The notes beneath the pieces were generated by a model. The model was not told where the DNA came from. It did no database searches and was given only the letters and a program-made list of their open reading frames with translations. From Daldinia sp. FL1419 (lineage: Eukaryota; Ascomycota; Sordariomycetes; Xylariales; Hypoxylaceae), in assembly GCA_025201765.1 (NCBI GenBank), contig MU623472.1, positions 1 to 64,000 of the forward strand: a DNA stretch of 64,000 nucleotides, in the 5' to 3' direction. The position numbers and the translations under genes were made by a program. Shown here piece by piece: positions 1 to 11,805 of this stretch. How positions within the stretch are numbered: the stretch's first letter is position 1; each line of letters opens with the position of its first letter.

Positions 1-391
1 GCTACCCATTCTACCAATATATTTGCTTTATTAAATAATTATTAAGGATATACTTATTTAAACCATATGAAACGCAGGTACTGATCATTAAATCTAAAGT
101 ATTGGCCAATAAAATCAAGGTTACGCTTTCCTAAATTAGGTCTAGTTGCCTCAAAATTTTGATTTTGGCAAAGTCGTACATATAGGCCTCCATATGCGTA
201 TCTCATGTTATCGGGGAGCGCCATGGGCTAGTGTTGGTATATAGCCTCGTACGTACCACCGACAAGCTCATCTTACACGCTGATTTTTCTTTTTTCTCTT
301 CGTCTTACCTTGGCGACAACTCGTTCGCTAGTTCGTTGGTTCGTTAAAAAGGGAATCCTTCAAAGGAAAAAAAAAACCCCCCCAAAATATT
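1..391. other. intergenic, no gene seen
   Basis: AT-rich DNA upstream of the 2EXR gene. No open frame or RNA gene is supported. A pyrimidine-rich stretch and an A8-C7 homopolymer lie just before the start codon at 392 and are probably part of its leader. Confidence 0.5.
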
Positions 392-868
392 ATGGACAGA
401 CCATCAGCCTTAAGATCGCGTAGCTCCGCTACCCACGACAACGGTCCCGCCAGCGCCAGCAGCAAACGGCAAGTTCCGGGTCTCGATCCTCGTCTAGACC
501 ACCAATTACACCCCCGGCCCCAAGCCGAGGCGGTGATAGGCCACGGGCCGGCAAAAACGTTTGCGGACTTACCCGCGGAACTACGGGAAATCATATGGGA
601 ATATGCGCTTCCCGAGACACGGGTCTTCAGCACGCTAGTGTACGCCTCCAAGGGCCTTAAGATGCAGCTGCTCGGAAGAAGTCACCTGCGCATGCCGCTC
701 GCCCACGTGTGCTTCGAGTCGCGGCAGCTCGTCCAGAAAGCCGGGTACGTGCTCGCCTTCCGCGACGAGGACGAGCCCGACGACCCGGGAGTCTGGTTTC
801 ACCCGCACCGAGATGTTATCGAGAGAACGATATGGGGACCTCGCGATGACTTCTGGGGCTGGAAGTAA
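392..868 (+). CDS. 2EXR domain-containing protein
   Basis: A 158-residue single-exon protein. Residues 1-50 are low complexity. From about residue 56 it has FADLPAELREIIWEYALPE, the hallmark opening of the fungal 2EXR family (F-x-x-LP-E-R-x-x-IW), followed by a conserved-looking AHVCFESRQ segment near residue 106. The family is large in Pezizomycotina, intracellular and of unknown biochemical role. At 158 residues it is short for the family (often 200-400), so it may be a truncated copy or a short paralogue. The frame is open to a TAA at 866-868 with no intron needed. The call rests on the motif; function is not inferred. Confidence 0.75.
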   Translation: MDRPSALRSRSSATHDNGPASASSKRQVPGLDPRLDHQLHPRPQAEAVIGHGPAKTFADLPAELREIIWEYALPETRVFSTLVYASKGLKMQLLGRSHLRMPLAHVCFESRQLVQKAGYVLAFRDEDEPDDPGVWFHPHRDVIERTIWGPRDDFWGWK

Positions 869-1131
869 CTTAAGATAATGACGGCGAAGTTAGGTTGGTC
901 TCCTTATGTGCTACATTTTCAAACACGCACGATCTTCGAAGCTGACACGATATAGAATTTATTAGTTACATGCAACCGCACAATTGAACGTATAATCTCT
1001 TATGGTACAGCGTCTAGGAAGGCTGCTTTTGGTGTAAGGATAGATTCGTGTTGAATATTTCCATCTTAGCAATATATTAAATAGTAGAACGGCAGTACGA
1101 TCAGCCAACCTCCCCCTTCAATTCAAAGCAC

Positions 1132-4023
1132 CTAGTCATACAAGTATACCTGAGCCTTCTGGATATTCTTGCCGGTAACCTGTACGGAAGCACCACCCTC
1201 GCCCTCGACTTGAAGCTCGAGCTTCTCGTGGGGCCATAGTGTAACGTAGTTATCGGACCAGAACACCGGCAAGACATCTTCTCCCTTATCGTCCACGAGG
1301 TTAAGCCTGATGAAGAACGCAGGGACGGAAGATCTGTTCTCGAGTACTACTAGAAGTCCTCCTGCTTTCGCGCAACTCCGCTTCGACTTCACCGCAGTCG
1401 TGACAGAGACTTCGGCAGGCTCCAAACTATTTAGTGCAGTGTAATCGGCGTATCTAGTCACTGGCGTGTAAAACCAGTCAGAGTTGTCCCAATCCAAGAT
1501 ATCAGTAGTGTTCGCTATCCAGTAGACGTTCCGACTTAGCGTGGTATTCTTGTCGTCCGAAAGGAGGAGTCGCAGGAACACAACATCCGTGTTGTTTTTA
1601 AGAGCCTCGGTGAGATCTATGATATCCGTGCTGTTATTAGGCACAGTATCAAACTCTTCTTGGCTGTTATAAACCGCTTTACCATGTTTGTCAATGACAT
1701 CGACCGTTACGGTTCTCGATCCCTTCCGGTCTAAGGAACGGTTGATCAAGTACACAAGATTTCCGTTGTAGTCGTATGCCACGTGCTCTAACCTAGACCC
1801 GGCCTTCGCGCCGAAGTAGGATCCAGCTGGATGCAAGTAGTAATCGAATAAGTTCCAATGCAAGCTTGGCCATGCATTGTTCAGCATCCAATAGATAAGT
1901 CCCGTTGCCGGTCTATCGGCGTTCCAAAGAGATGCGAACCCTTCAAACTGCGATTTCGTCGCCTCGTAGTCCTGGATTTGAGCTTTGAATAAATAGTCTT
2001 CCAACGAAGTAGGCGCCCCATAGCGTTTCCAAAGAGCGGTGTTGTAGATCCTCCTATCGTAGAATGACGAAACGCTCGTAGACATATGGTACAACCCCTT
2101 GTTCGGGCTTTTCCACAAATCGTCCAGGTCCGCTTCCGACAAAAACTTCTTGAGACTGCTGATTTCCGGCGTACCTACACCGCTACCTAGCTCGGATCCG
2201 AAACCGAAAGCGGCTCCTAGACGGTCTTCTGATGGCTCGACGTCGTACCAGTAGTTTGGTGGCACCCCTATGAGGACGAATATTAGCCACCATCTCCACA
2301 GAGAGACCGTGGAATTTAAAAATATCCCAGCTACAATAAATAGAGATAGGTTATAGGGGTAGAATAGGGGTATAACGCACAGTCATAAGGTCCCACCATT
2401 TTCAATCCCGACGGCCCCAAAATCTTGGGATAACCCCTCTCCGAGGCCGAAGCAATGATGGGACTCTGCCAGTCCGCCGCTTCGAGTGAATTATAGTAAG
2501 CTCCCGCCGCCTTGTCGTCCGGCCAGTAATCACTTCCGACTAGGTATCCCAGCACACTCGGGTGGCCTTGCTGCATGAGAGCTTCGTGATACATGCTCTT
2601 GTTTGCGATAGTATAGTCGGCATCCGTCCACTCGGATTTGACCGCCAAGTCTTCGTTATAAGTCCAAGCCTCCCATTTATCGCAGCATTCCCAGCCCGGC
2701 AAGACCATTAAGCCGAGGCGATCTGTGATCTCGTAAAGTTCAGGCTGCTCGTTCTTTCCCTCTAATCTGACCGTATTGTGGCCCAAGTCGAGCATCAACT
2801 TTGCTTGAGTGGTAAACTTGGCGCTGTCCCAGCGCAGGAAGATATCCGCAGAATAGCCAGAGCCGACGACTTGGAACGGGTAGCCGTTGACGAAGAATAT
2901 TGTATCATTATTTGCATTAAGCTCTGCCGTCACTTGACGAACTCCAAAGATTCGCTCTATCTTGTCGGAAACTGATCCATTGGTGGACGCAGACAGTTGT
3001 CCTGTGTATAACGGCTGGCTCCCCCATTGTTTGGGCCACCATATCGCAGGCTCGTTGATTGCTGTCTCCAATGCCACATCCACAGATCCTAACGGCGGGA
3101 TAGTGACGGTTTGGCTCAGCTCATAGGCCTCACTAGCGCCTTCTAAGGAGATGGTGCCTACTAATTCAACAGTAGCTTCACGGTCCTCCAAATTCGTTGC
3201 CGTGGTCTTCAAGTTTATTAGTGCGCTAGAATGACCGATTGGCAAGCTGGCTTGTGTAGTTACTCGCAAAGGAGACAATAGAATAGGTCCCGTCTGCTTG
3301 ATTTCTACGTTTCGCCACACGCCCTATCAGAAGTGTCAGTATTAGTACCACCGTAAGAAATGTACGGTTCACGAACAGTGCCATTATCCGGTGGATAAGG
3401 ATTCCAGTCCACAAAACCTAGCTGAGGTTCTGTTAGTCATTATTTATTTTAAAGGGGGAGGAGGTGAGGGGCTGAAGTACGCCAAAGTCATAGTTGTAAT
3501 CAGTTGGGTAGACTTGAATTACTAGGGCATTCGTCGTATTTGCTATTTTGGTAATATCGAAGCTATTCCCGACGTAGGAACCCGCCTGCAACTCTTGAGT
3601 CACGACCTCCTGGCCGTTTACGTAGATATCGGCACTCGAAGTGATTCCATGGGTCTGCAGATGAAAGTAGCGATTTCCTGGACTAGGATCAAGCGTAAAC
3701 TCTTTCCGATAAATCCAGGGAACTTTAAATTGACTAGAGTTGAAGTTCTGCAGCGCATTGGAGAAGAATAAGCCGCTCTCGCGATACACGCCGGCTTGTA
3801 TTAAACATCCCATAAGCGTACATCGGGGACTGTCGATTTCATGCCATGTTTTCGTATCTACACCAGGTTTTGATAGCGCTGCTAGATCTGCGCCGACTCG
3901 TTCCGTCGATTGAATGTCCCAAGATGGTATGATGGCAACCTCGCCGGGTTCAGAAAGCAGCGCGGCGGCAGCAAGTGTGTTGATGCTGAGGCAGAGCCCC
4001 AGTAACGGCTGGCGCAGATGCAT
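1132..4023 (-). CDS. GH2 exo-beta-D-glucosaminidase (secreted)
   Basis: Four exons: 4023-3481, 3421-3377, 3323-2381 and 2267-1132, giving 888 residues. Introns are 59, 53 and 113 nt, all GT-AG; GACTAAC and TACTAAT branch sites are visible in the first two. Residues 1-20 look like a signal peptide. The layout is GH2: sugar-binding jelly roll, immunoglobulin-like domain, TIM barrel and C-terminal beta domains. The chitosan-specific subfamily signature is present: SD in LVGSDYWP (D about 461, acid/base) and E in GFGSELG (about 536, nucleophile), close to the spacing known for Amycolatopsis CsxA. Fungal members are about 890 residues, as here. The enzyme releases glucosamine from the non-reducing end of chitosan oligomers outside the cell. 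Exon 2 is only 45 nt. The nearest gene downstream is the 2EXR gene on the other strand. Confidence 0.9.
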
Positions 4024-4516
4024 GGTGAGGCAACCCAGTGATTCTCAAAAGGGGATTATGAAGTCGATAGCATTTTGGAGGCCCGGATCTTGAGAGGGTA
4101 TATAAACCATTCGAAAGGGTTACATCCATATAATCTGGGGACTTGTCGGCAGTGTGCATACCACATGAAAGCGGCTTCTCGTAGATCTTAGAGCCTAATA
4201 AGGCAGTTCAAGCTCCGTAGGACCCTTGCTTCGGTACTTCCCCGCAGCTAAGCTGTCATGGTAGAAGCTATACCTCGTACTCGACGCGCTCACGTAGTAT
4301 TATAGTTTTAAATGCAACGCTAATCTATAGACCCAGGGAAAGAAAACCGTGATCTAAGCCATGATGGCGACTCAAGTCTAGACGTACCAGCTATATTAAC
4401 CATCGGAGGCCCTTGCAGCAAATTTCGTCTGCATCTGAACTACCAATTCGTAGGCTTGCTCTTATTCGGTTAAAGGAGAGACCTGCAGTGCCGGGAGGCT
4501 TGGCTACGGTTGTTAG
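4024..4516. other. intergenic promoter region of the GH2 gene
   Basis: About 0.5 kb between the GH2 start codon and the 3' end of the broken gene upstream. A TATATAA sequence at about 4099-4105 lies some 80 nt before the GH2 ATG (reading leftwards) and could serve as a TATA element. No coding sequence is seen. Confidence 0.4.
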
Positions 4517-5957
4517 TCATGCCAATCCCTTTATAGGTACCTCTCTGCCGTCTATTTCATCTTTTCCGGCTTCGAGGGCCCCCATTTTATAATCGAGATA
4601 ATCCCACTTGATTAATATGAGCAAGAATCTCTCGATGTGACGCTAAATCACAATAGCAATTCGTGCTTGCATCATAAATACCTAGATTTACGACATCGTT
4701 TGTACCTTACTATCAAGGGCTTCACATTTACTTACGATACAGATATTCCTGGATCCTCTGGAGGTGCATCAGATTCGACCGCGCTGAAGGGTTGGTTGCT
4801 GAATGATTCGGCAGTAGGTACTTCCAATCCCAGAGCTATATATCGAAATATCGGTCGTGGCGCTCCGGTTAGGAACTCGTGGGCAAATATAGACGATATC
4901 CCCGCCGCGTCTAGGGACTCTCCGGACATTAGTGGCTCTGAACTTCAAGATCTAGAAATCGCGGGCATCCGGGACTCTATCGCCCCCAAGAGTCTACGGT
5001 ATAATCCGAGTGATTCGAATAAATGACTATAAGTCCACGAGAAGCTTGCCCATGGGTCGAATATCTCGTTTGGGCGTTCTATTCCAGGACCAAAGGCTTG
5101 GCCCTTGCCTTTGTCCGTCATAGTAAGCCAGGCGCTGAGAATCACCTCTAATGGGAACCATTTCTGGCGGCCATTCTGAGTTATTAAGTAGTCAAAAAGA
5201 GACATCTGCATGATTGCTTTCTTTTCTTTTTGGTCGAAGCTACCTTCGTGTCAGCGAGGCTTAGAGGAATGTCAAGGTTGGCCTTACACTAAACCGTCTA
5301 GCTCAGAAGCAATGCCAGTTGCGGCGTAAAGAGTCAAATATCGATCCGGTTCCGCGTCCGTATTATCTCCCTCGCGGTACAGCCATAAGCAATCCGGACC
5401 AGATAGGCCGGCGACATAGTAGTGTAACGAGTGATCATCCACGACTAATGCACGTTCCAGAAAAGCTACTAGCGGTGGAGAGAGGCGGTGGCGTACTCTC
5501 TCAGCATCATCGCCGTAGTACTCAAACCGGTCACGACGATGCAGAACTCTGGCCTCGGGTTTATCGCTGTCGTATTCCAGCCTCTTCTCGGAGTCAACCT
5601 AGCCTACCTCGAGGGGTTCGTTGTTTAGAGTAGCGCACCGGGCGTAGTTCAACTTACCACTTCCTTGTGCGGGGTTACGCAACTGTGTGCTACTCAAATA
5701 AAAGGGTATTTGGGCTTTCATCTTGTTTCGAGGGGAACTTCAGATACTTATTCCGGGTAGATAGATACCTTACAAGAGGTTACCTGCGTTATGATTGCTG
5801 AATCCAAAATGCTTGAGGCCGTCACCAAGCGGTAGTAGAGTATAATGCTCTTGTTTCTGATTTATACCCAAAAATCCGGTCTACTCTCCTTTCCAAACAA
5901 AGCAAGAGTCTCGGGGATTTGCCAGGTAGCAAAATCTGACCTATATCCTTGGATCAT
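4517..5957 (-). pseudogene. broken multi-exon gene, unknown product
   Basis: Read leftwards, coding-like segments follow one another. An ATG at 5957 opens MIQGYRSDFATWQIPETLAL; a shift of frame near 5866 in a T-run leads to a segment ending at a GTAACC donor. 5598-5290 is a 103-codon open stretch rich in charged residues (for example RVLHRRDRFEYYGDDAERV) preceded by a TAG acceptor. A GT-AG intron 5289-5206 joins it in phase to 5205-4741. An intron 4740-4643 joins in phase to 4642-4517, ending in a TGA. The third block is interrupted by an in-frame TGA at 4947-4945, and the first acceptor does not restore phase. Two phase-preserving introns with open flanks argue for a real former gene; the frameshift, phase break and stop argue that it is dead. 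The family is not recognised. A living gene with misread exon borders remains possible. Confidence 0.55.
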
Positions 5958-6411
5958 GTTTTAGTTCACATTTCTTCTATTAATTTTGAAGCCTCCTCGC
6001 AGAGGTACAGATCAAGTAGAAGATGTAATCATAATTGTGCCTTAGGTACTTACATAGGATGTAGGAGACAACCCCCACAGCGCTCGAAACTGTTACTTAC
6101 TTGTTACCTAACTTACCTAGGTAGGTACCTCTTACAGGTAATCTCAAGGAGCTTTGTACTTACGTTTATCCGGTTATCCGATATGCGGTATACGAAAAGA
6201 CTACTAAGAGGATTCGTGCATCACTAGCGCCCCTCGATTGTGGCTCGAGCTTTCAGAGGCGTCTTTTAGACCTTTAGCCGACGTCAAGTTTCGACATTAG
6301 CTAAGAAAGGTTCAGCAGCTCTCAAAAAGTGACGACAAAAACTCTCCACTCCGAACGCATTTGATGCAGTTGTTATAAAACAGCTTCACCAACACCCACA
6401 CCCCCGTTGAA
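5958..6411. other. intergenic, upstream of PAM17
   Basis: Contains a cluster of TACCTAGGTAGGTACCT-type words at about 6107-6130, the dispersed motif seen in many spacers of the window. No gene is seen. Confidence 0.4.
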
Positions 6412-7209
6412 ATGTTGACTCCCGCGACAACAGCAACGCGCCTTGGTGTTTTAGGCACTCGTGCCCTCAAGCTGCAGGTCGCATTTTCGAGAGGGGCAAC
6501 ATGCCAATACTCCTCATTGGCATCTCGACAATGCTCCGTCCGTAATAACAAGTCGATTCCCTCCATCGCAACCAGAACAATCACCAAGAAGCCTACGCAC
6601 AGTGTCCAGTGTCGGGTTGTAGCCCGTCGCTATGCTTCTACTACAGCCTCTGCCGCCTCGGAATCTTCACCTCAATCTCTCGATTGGAACACATTTTTCA
6701 TCTTGCGCAAAACACGGCGTCGCTTCCAGTTAGCTAGTGGTATCTTAACGATGGCAATAGGCGGTACAGCGGGCGCTATCTTGCTTGTGAATATGGACAT
6801 GGACTGGTTGTTAACCAAAGTCCCAATGGACCCATTTTTCGCCCTGGGCATAGTGACTCTGAGCTTCGCGGGGTTAGGCTGGTTAGCAGGACCGAGCGTA
6901 GGCTCGGCGCTATTCTACACATTCAAGAAGGGCGTCAAGAAGCCAATGGCTGTTAAAGAGTCCGAGTTCTTTGCGCGCATCAAGAAGAACCGAGTGGATC
7001 CTAGCAACAGCTCGTTGAGTGGTAATGCTGGTAAGTTCGTCCCTGGAGTATGGGTTGGTTAGGATGGAAGGGGAAACCATGTTTGCTAATAATATCTCGG
7101 GTTTCTAGTTCCCGACTTCTACGGCGAGAAAATCTCGAGCGTGGCAGGCTACAGACAGTGGTTGAAAGACCAAAGGGCATTCAACAAGAAGCGAACAAGT
7201 TTCGTTTGA
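6412..7209 (+). CDS. PAM17: presequence translocase-associated motor subunit Pam17
   Basis: Two exons, 6412-7030 and 7109-7209, joined over a 78-nt GTAAGT-TAG intron, give 239 residues. The N-terminal 75 residues are rich in Arg, Ser and Thr and nearly free of acids, as expected of a matrix-targeting presequence, with RRYAST as a likely cleavage region. The family core follows: SLDWNTFFILRKTRRRFQ, then two membrane segments at about 103-126 and 140-170. The spliced C-terminus reads DFYGEKISSVAGYRQWLKDQ, a strongly conserved Pam17 ending, which confirms the intron. Pam17 sits in the inner mitochondrial membrane and helps organise the TIM23 import motor (Pam16/Pam18 module). The stop is 271 bp from the stop of UBA4, which runs towards it. 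Confidence 0.93.
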
Positions 7210-7480
7210 TAGGAAAGGTGGTCTTGGGCGATCGGCTCTATGCAAGGGAAGAAATGCATGGGCCATATGCCCTGACAGTCTTACGGGTTTTTTATCACGT
7301 TAGTGAGAGGATATATCTCACCGTTCAGGTAAAGAGCAAAAGCTTCAGATATCGACGGGTTGGCGTTTGGTGGCTCTCCCTCCAATGTATCAACAGAAGG
7401 AATTGGCATGACTTTGAATTGGAACCCCCCATTCCTATATTGGCGTTGTTTAACTATAGTTTGTTGATGAGTCTAAGTGG

Positions 7481-8947
7481 TTATGTGAAAGGCATTGTTT
7501 GGTCGATATGGTGTTTCCATGCACGCATACCTCCTTCAATATCGCCTACGAAACGTGTTCCATTCGCATCTAGGCCCATTTCTTTCAACCTTCGTGTCGC
7601 TAACTGGGAATCGTTGCCCACTCGGCAGATAACATATATTGGCGCATTAGCTGAAAGCGACTTTGGAATGTACTCTTGCCCTGGATTTGCGTCGTTGGTA
7701 GGGTTTTTATTACGAGTCTGTAAACTCGAGAAGGGCACATTGATCGCACCGGGTATACTAGCAATATCGAAATGTTCCTTTTCGCGAACGTCTAATAGCA
7801 AGTGATCCGTATCAGGCTTTTCCCTCAGCATCTCGTTATACTCTGTAACAGAGACCCTTTCTTCAGGTTTCAATATGTTGACCGGCGTAGTTACCCCGCA
7901 GAACTGGACGTAATCCAACGAACCAGATTTCAGCTCACTGAGAGTTAGTGGTGATTCGGAGGAGCAAGCGAAGCAGTTATTCCTTCGACCTCTCATTTTT
8001 ATCGACCGGAATGGCGTCGTCGACGTAGCTGAGAATAAGAGTAAACTTGGCGTGACGGGATCTTTGGGCGCCGAGCTCGAGTCTTTCTTGAGTCCAGCCA
8101 CGATTAGTTTAATTGTCTCAAGCGCTTGAAGTACGCCCATGACACCCACAACCGGTCCCAGGATGCCGCCTTCGCCACAACTAACTACACTTTCGGCCGG
8201 GGGTGGCTTGGGGAATATGCAGCGGTAGCAGGGACCACCTTCTGCGGAACCTTGTGCCGCTGGTGGGTTATTTAGAACGATCATCTGCCCATCCGTCCGT
8301 AAGGCGGATGCGGAGACGAGTTGCTTTTGTAACAAAACGCAGATATCGGAAATCAAGTAGCGAGACGTGGGGTGATCTGTGCAGTCGAGAACTAAATCGT
8401 ATTTAGATACGATATCTTCGGCATTCTGGGGTGTGAGATGTTGCCTATGGGCTACATATGATACACCCGGGTTAAGTCCTCGACAGTATTCAACCAGACT
8501 GTCTACTTTCATCATACCAACTCTCGGAGTATTGTGTGCGATCTGTCGATGTAGATTTGATATTTCCACAGTGTCACCATCCACCACACCAAGAATACCG
8601 ACTCCTGCACCAGCTAGATATGCAGCGGCCGGACATCCTAGACCCCCGGCACCAACTATGAGTACTGCGGTTGACTTAAGGCGCAGTTGACCTTTGATGC
8701 CGACAGTGGGCAGTATAAGCTGGCGGCCATAACGGAAATATTCCTCCTCACTCAGGGGCCACTTCCACTCCGAGGGTATACTTGTAGGATTTCCGGATTC
8801 CGAAGTCAAGCCGGATCGCCGATCCACATTGTGATTCCGAGAGTTCGACTCTAGCTCTTCCAGTTGTCTTCGTAGGTCTCGGAGCTCTTTCTCTGTCTGA
8901 GATATTTTATGACGGAGTTGCTCTGCCTTGTCTGTCACCGAATCCAT
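7481..8947 (-). CDS. UBA4: adenylyltransferase and sulfurtransferase Uba4 (MOCS3-type)
   Basis: A 488-residue single-exon protein. Residues 1-35 form a coiled coil. The ThiF/MoeB-type E1 domain (about 65-330) carries the ATP-binding GAGGLGCPAA motif and the zinc CxxC pairs CYRC and CFAC. SCGEGGILGPVVG holds the probable E1 catalytic cysteine. A rhodanese domain (about 370-485) has CRVGND with the persulfide cysteine. Uba4 adenylates and thiolates the ubiquitin-like Urm1, which serves in tRNA wobble uridine 2-thiolation and in urmylation; the same enzyme type activates MoaD for molybdenum cofactor. All key residues are present and the length is normal. It converges with PAM17. Confidence 0.95.
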   Translation of the reverse strand: MDSVTDKAEQLRHKISQTEKELRDLRRQLEELESNSRNHNVDRRSGLTSESGNPTSIPSEWKWPLSEEEYFRYGRQLILPTVGIKGQLRLKSTAVLIVGAGGLGCPAAAYLAGAGVGILGVVDGDTVEISNLHRQIAHNTPRVGMMKVDSLVEYCRGLNPGVSYVAHRQHLTPQNAEDIVSKYDLVLDCTDHPTSRYLISDICVLLQKQLVSASALRTDGQMIVLNNPPAAQGSAEGGPCYRCIFPKPPPAESVVSCGEGGILGPVVGVMGVLQALETIKLIVAGLKKDSSSAPKDPVTPSLLLFSATSTTPFRSIKMRGRRNNCFACSSESPLTLSELKSGSLDYVQFCGVTTPVNILKPEERVSVTEYNEMLREKPDTDHLLLDVREKEHFDIASIPGAINVPFSSLQTRNKNPTNDANPGQEYIPKSLSANAPIYVICRVGNDSQLATRRLKEMGLDANGTRFVGDIEGGMRAWKHHIDQTMPFT

Positions 8948-11805
8948 GGCGGCTATAGTATCATGTCCCGTTGGCTAGAAATCCCAGACGCCTAAACCCG
9001 TGCCTCACTAGCAACGTCGAGGATGCGAAATATGCAGAGTATTCCACTCGTATACGTGGACGCACCTAGGTAGGTATGTAGGTACAACAAACGTGCTGTG
9101 TGCAGGTACCCGAACTCTACGTAAAGATGGTACTTTATGTAAGGTACCTAAGGTATATAGCTACCTTGAGTACTTGCAGAAGAACGATACGACCTTCCAG
9201 CCTTCCCAGGGTTTTCTTGAAGTTGCAGCAGCTAGTCAAGCGATATAACGCGATTAGCAGTTATCGGATCCCCGCTCGGGCCAATTCTATGAGTTCATTC
9301 TTAACCGAAAATGTATAGTAAAAACTCGATATAATGAATTGAAAAAAAAATAACTACCGGTTTAAATTTGTTATAGAGTAGATTTGCTATTAAGCGTATT
9401 TCTAAAAGGGTAAAGTGTATGCGCTTACCTCCGTGAATTCGGACCAGAATATATCAAACACAGCGCCTACATAGTACGCTCCGCAGATACAAAAGCACAG
9501 GCCAGGCGTTTGCAGCGCAGTGTAGGCGCTGGCAGGCGCTGTGTTTGATATATTCTGGTCCGAGTTCACTGAGATAAGTACCTACGTACTACAGACATGT
9601 TGTACATTCAAAGGGAGGCTCTACCTACAGGCTACAAATACACTAGATTCGAATAAAGCTAAACCTTTTTATCTTTCGATTCTAAACTTATCAACTTCTG
9701 CTTTGTAATAGGTTCCAGTTTCCTAAATAGGAACCTCGATCAATATGTCTCGGTCAGTCATGTGAAAATTTTGAATCCCAGGGCTCTGGATCTCCGGCTT
9801 ACGATCATCACCATCCTCATTCTCATCATCATCGGGTGGTTCTCTTAACCTAGGTATCATCGGATTTACATTGCGAACCTCCGTCATAGCCGTATTTTCT
9901 TTGACTTTCGACCTTATCAGCCTATTTACGCTGCTTTACTGACAAACTTCCAAAAACGACTTACACGTTGGAGCTTTCTATACACGTAATGGGGTTATAT
10001 TGACCTGGATCAAGTACGTACCTGCAAGATAATTAGGACAAGTCCGGATCTGATTTATTTAAGCAATCCGGCCAAGGATTTTATTAACCAACACAACACT
10101 AATTAAACCATCCATCGAATCCCCCGCTCTGCGAACTGCCTCTCGGCTTTCTACCCATTATGGATGGTCAACCGCCACTGACCCCCACCCTAAAATGAAA
10201 TGGGTGTACTATATTTACGAGCCTCTTTTCTAAGACATCGTCAGCTGAAGTCCACCGGATGAGAGAATGCAGAGAGGCAGAGTCCAAGTGACTAATATAT
10301 ATACAGAGCTACATACGAAGCTGCATACCATCAGAGCATTCATCCGCTACCATCCAACCCAGCAGATCTACTTACCATTTCATCCACATAAATATCCGCT
10401 GCGAAACTAGTGTATGGGACCACAGAACCACAAGGGACTTTTTTAACCCCCAGACGTTCCGACTCCACGGAGGAGAACGGGTCCAACTAGAAAAGTCGTT
10501 TCTTTTACGCACGTCCATGGGGTGCTTTCTGGCCAAGCGACCGAGTAGTGGAGTTGAGGATTCGGACTGAAATTTTACCAAAATTCCAACTCTAACCACC
10601 CCCCTTTGTCCCTACGTTATTAGCCCGATTTTCAATTACTGTAGTAGGACCGACCCGGAAGCTATCGAGCCAAGCCGACCTTGTCAAAAGCTTTATGAAA
10701 GGACGTTGACATTACGATAACAGCTTTCTTCGCTTGAGTAACTGGAATGACTAGGATCCCTAGTAGATCAATAGGTGTGAGATAGCCCTTGCGTATTTAT
10801 AGCTCGTGACATCTTATTACATATCTTGAATTATGACCAAGGTGAAGTAAAATAGATAAAGGTAAGTAACATTTTGGATTTATTTGTATGCTTCCAAAGA
10901 AAAGTTGTGTAGCCTTCGTGTCTCAGAAGATGCATGCATTTACTTCCATCCCGTTACATATTGGGCTTGCACTACCGTTGCAGTTTTTACCTACTATGTA
11001 CAGAGGTTCATCAGGTCCTTACGAGTTTTTACGGAGGACAAAGAAGGAGCGGGAGGGATAAGTTCTGGACCCTACAGTGGCCCTAGGCGGCCCTAAGCCG
11101 GATGTCGCGTTAGCTGCATGTGTAACCCCGGCCTGGCGTTGAGACCGTCACCTGCACATAGCAAACGTTAATCCTGACTTTTACCATCTCTTACTAACCG
11201 CTTTAAATGCGTAAACCCCCTCTGAAAACCCTTGTTCATTGTGGCTGGCCAATAAAACTTCACAAATCCATCCCCCACCATTCTCCTCGTCTACCAGTTT
11301 ACCTGGTTCTCGCTTTTTTTCCTGGAGTTCACCGTCGGGAGCCAACAGTCACCTGGTATCAAATCCGGGCTGATTCCTGTTTGACAGACAATGTCGGGTT
11401 AAATGAAGCTCCATACTGATCATCCCGCAACTTCCCTCCCATCTTTAAGTCGCTAGCTCTAGTCTAGTCTAATATTGCTTGCGACTTCATATTCCCGCTT
11501 GAGAGGACTTCGAGGGACTTCGGGGTGGACCGTCGACCAGAAATCATTGCATCTTTCGCGCGGGTTTTGTTTTTTCTCCTCAGAAATGCGTTGACCAACG
11601 TTTCCCATACTCTTTACGCTGCGCGACCGCAGTATCGACAAAAACTGTCGCAGCGACTCAAGGAATATTCGAGGCTAAGTTTTATCGACGTAAGTTTTTA
11701 CAGCACGGCAGCCTTATAGCGGAACAAGGTGGTAAACCCGCGAGCCTAATCGCGGCGGCAACTACAATTCTCTTGGGAAAGGTTTAACGGCCGCCGTTAA
11801 AAGGT
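8948..11805. other. 2.9-kb gene-poor spacer with a hairpin element
   Basis: Includes the inverted-repeat element at 9424-9578, TACCTAGGTA-type words at 9065-9085 and 9580-9590, and a 95-codon open frame without an early ATG at about 10287-10571 that may be chance. The last part is the long leader/promoter of the NUC-1-type gene. No gene can be supported with confidence. Confidence 0.4.
9424..9578. repeat. 155-bp inverted-repeat (hairpin/MITE-like) element
   Basis: The left arm 9424-9468 and right arm 9534-9578 are reverse complements over 45 bp with three mismatches; the core word CCAGAATATATCAAACACAG is perfect in both. The 65-bp centre holds further GC-rich copies of GGCGCT/AGCGCC words. 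No clear target-site duplication is seen at the edges, so it could be a MITE remnant or a fold-back of another origin. Confidence 0.7.

Noticed and set aside
4637..5026. 129-codon plus-strand frame
   Set aside because: It is antisense to the broken minus-strand gene, whose blocks are longer and have phase-matching splice sites.
7050..7805. 251-codon plus-strand frame
   Set aside because: It overlaps PAM17 exon 2 in the wrong frame and then runs antisense to UBA4; no domain is seen.
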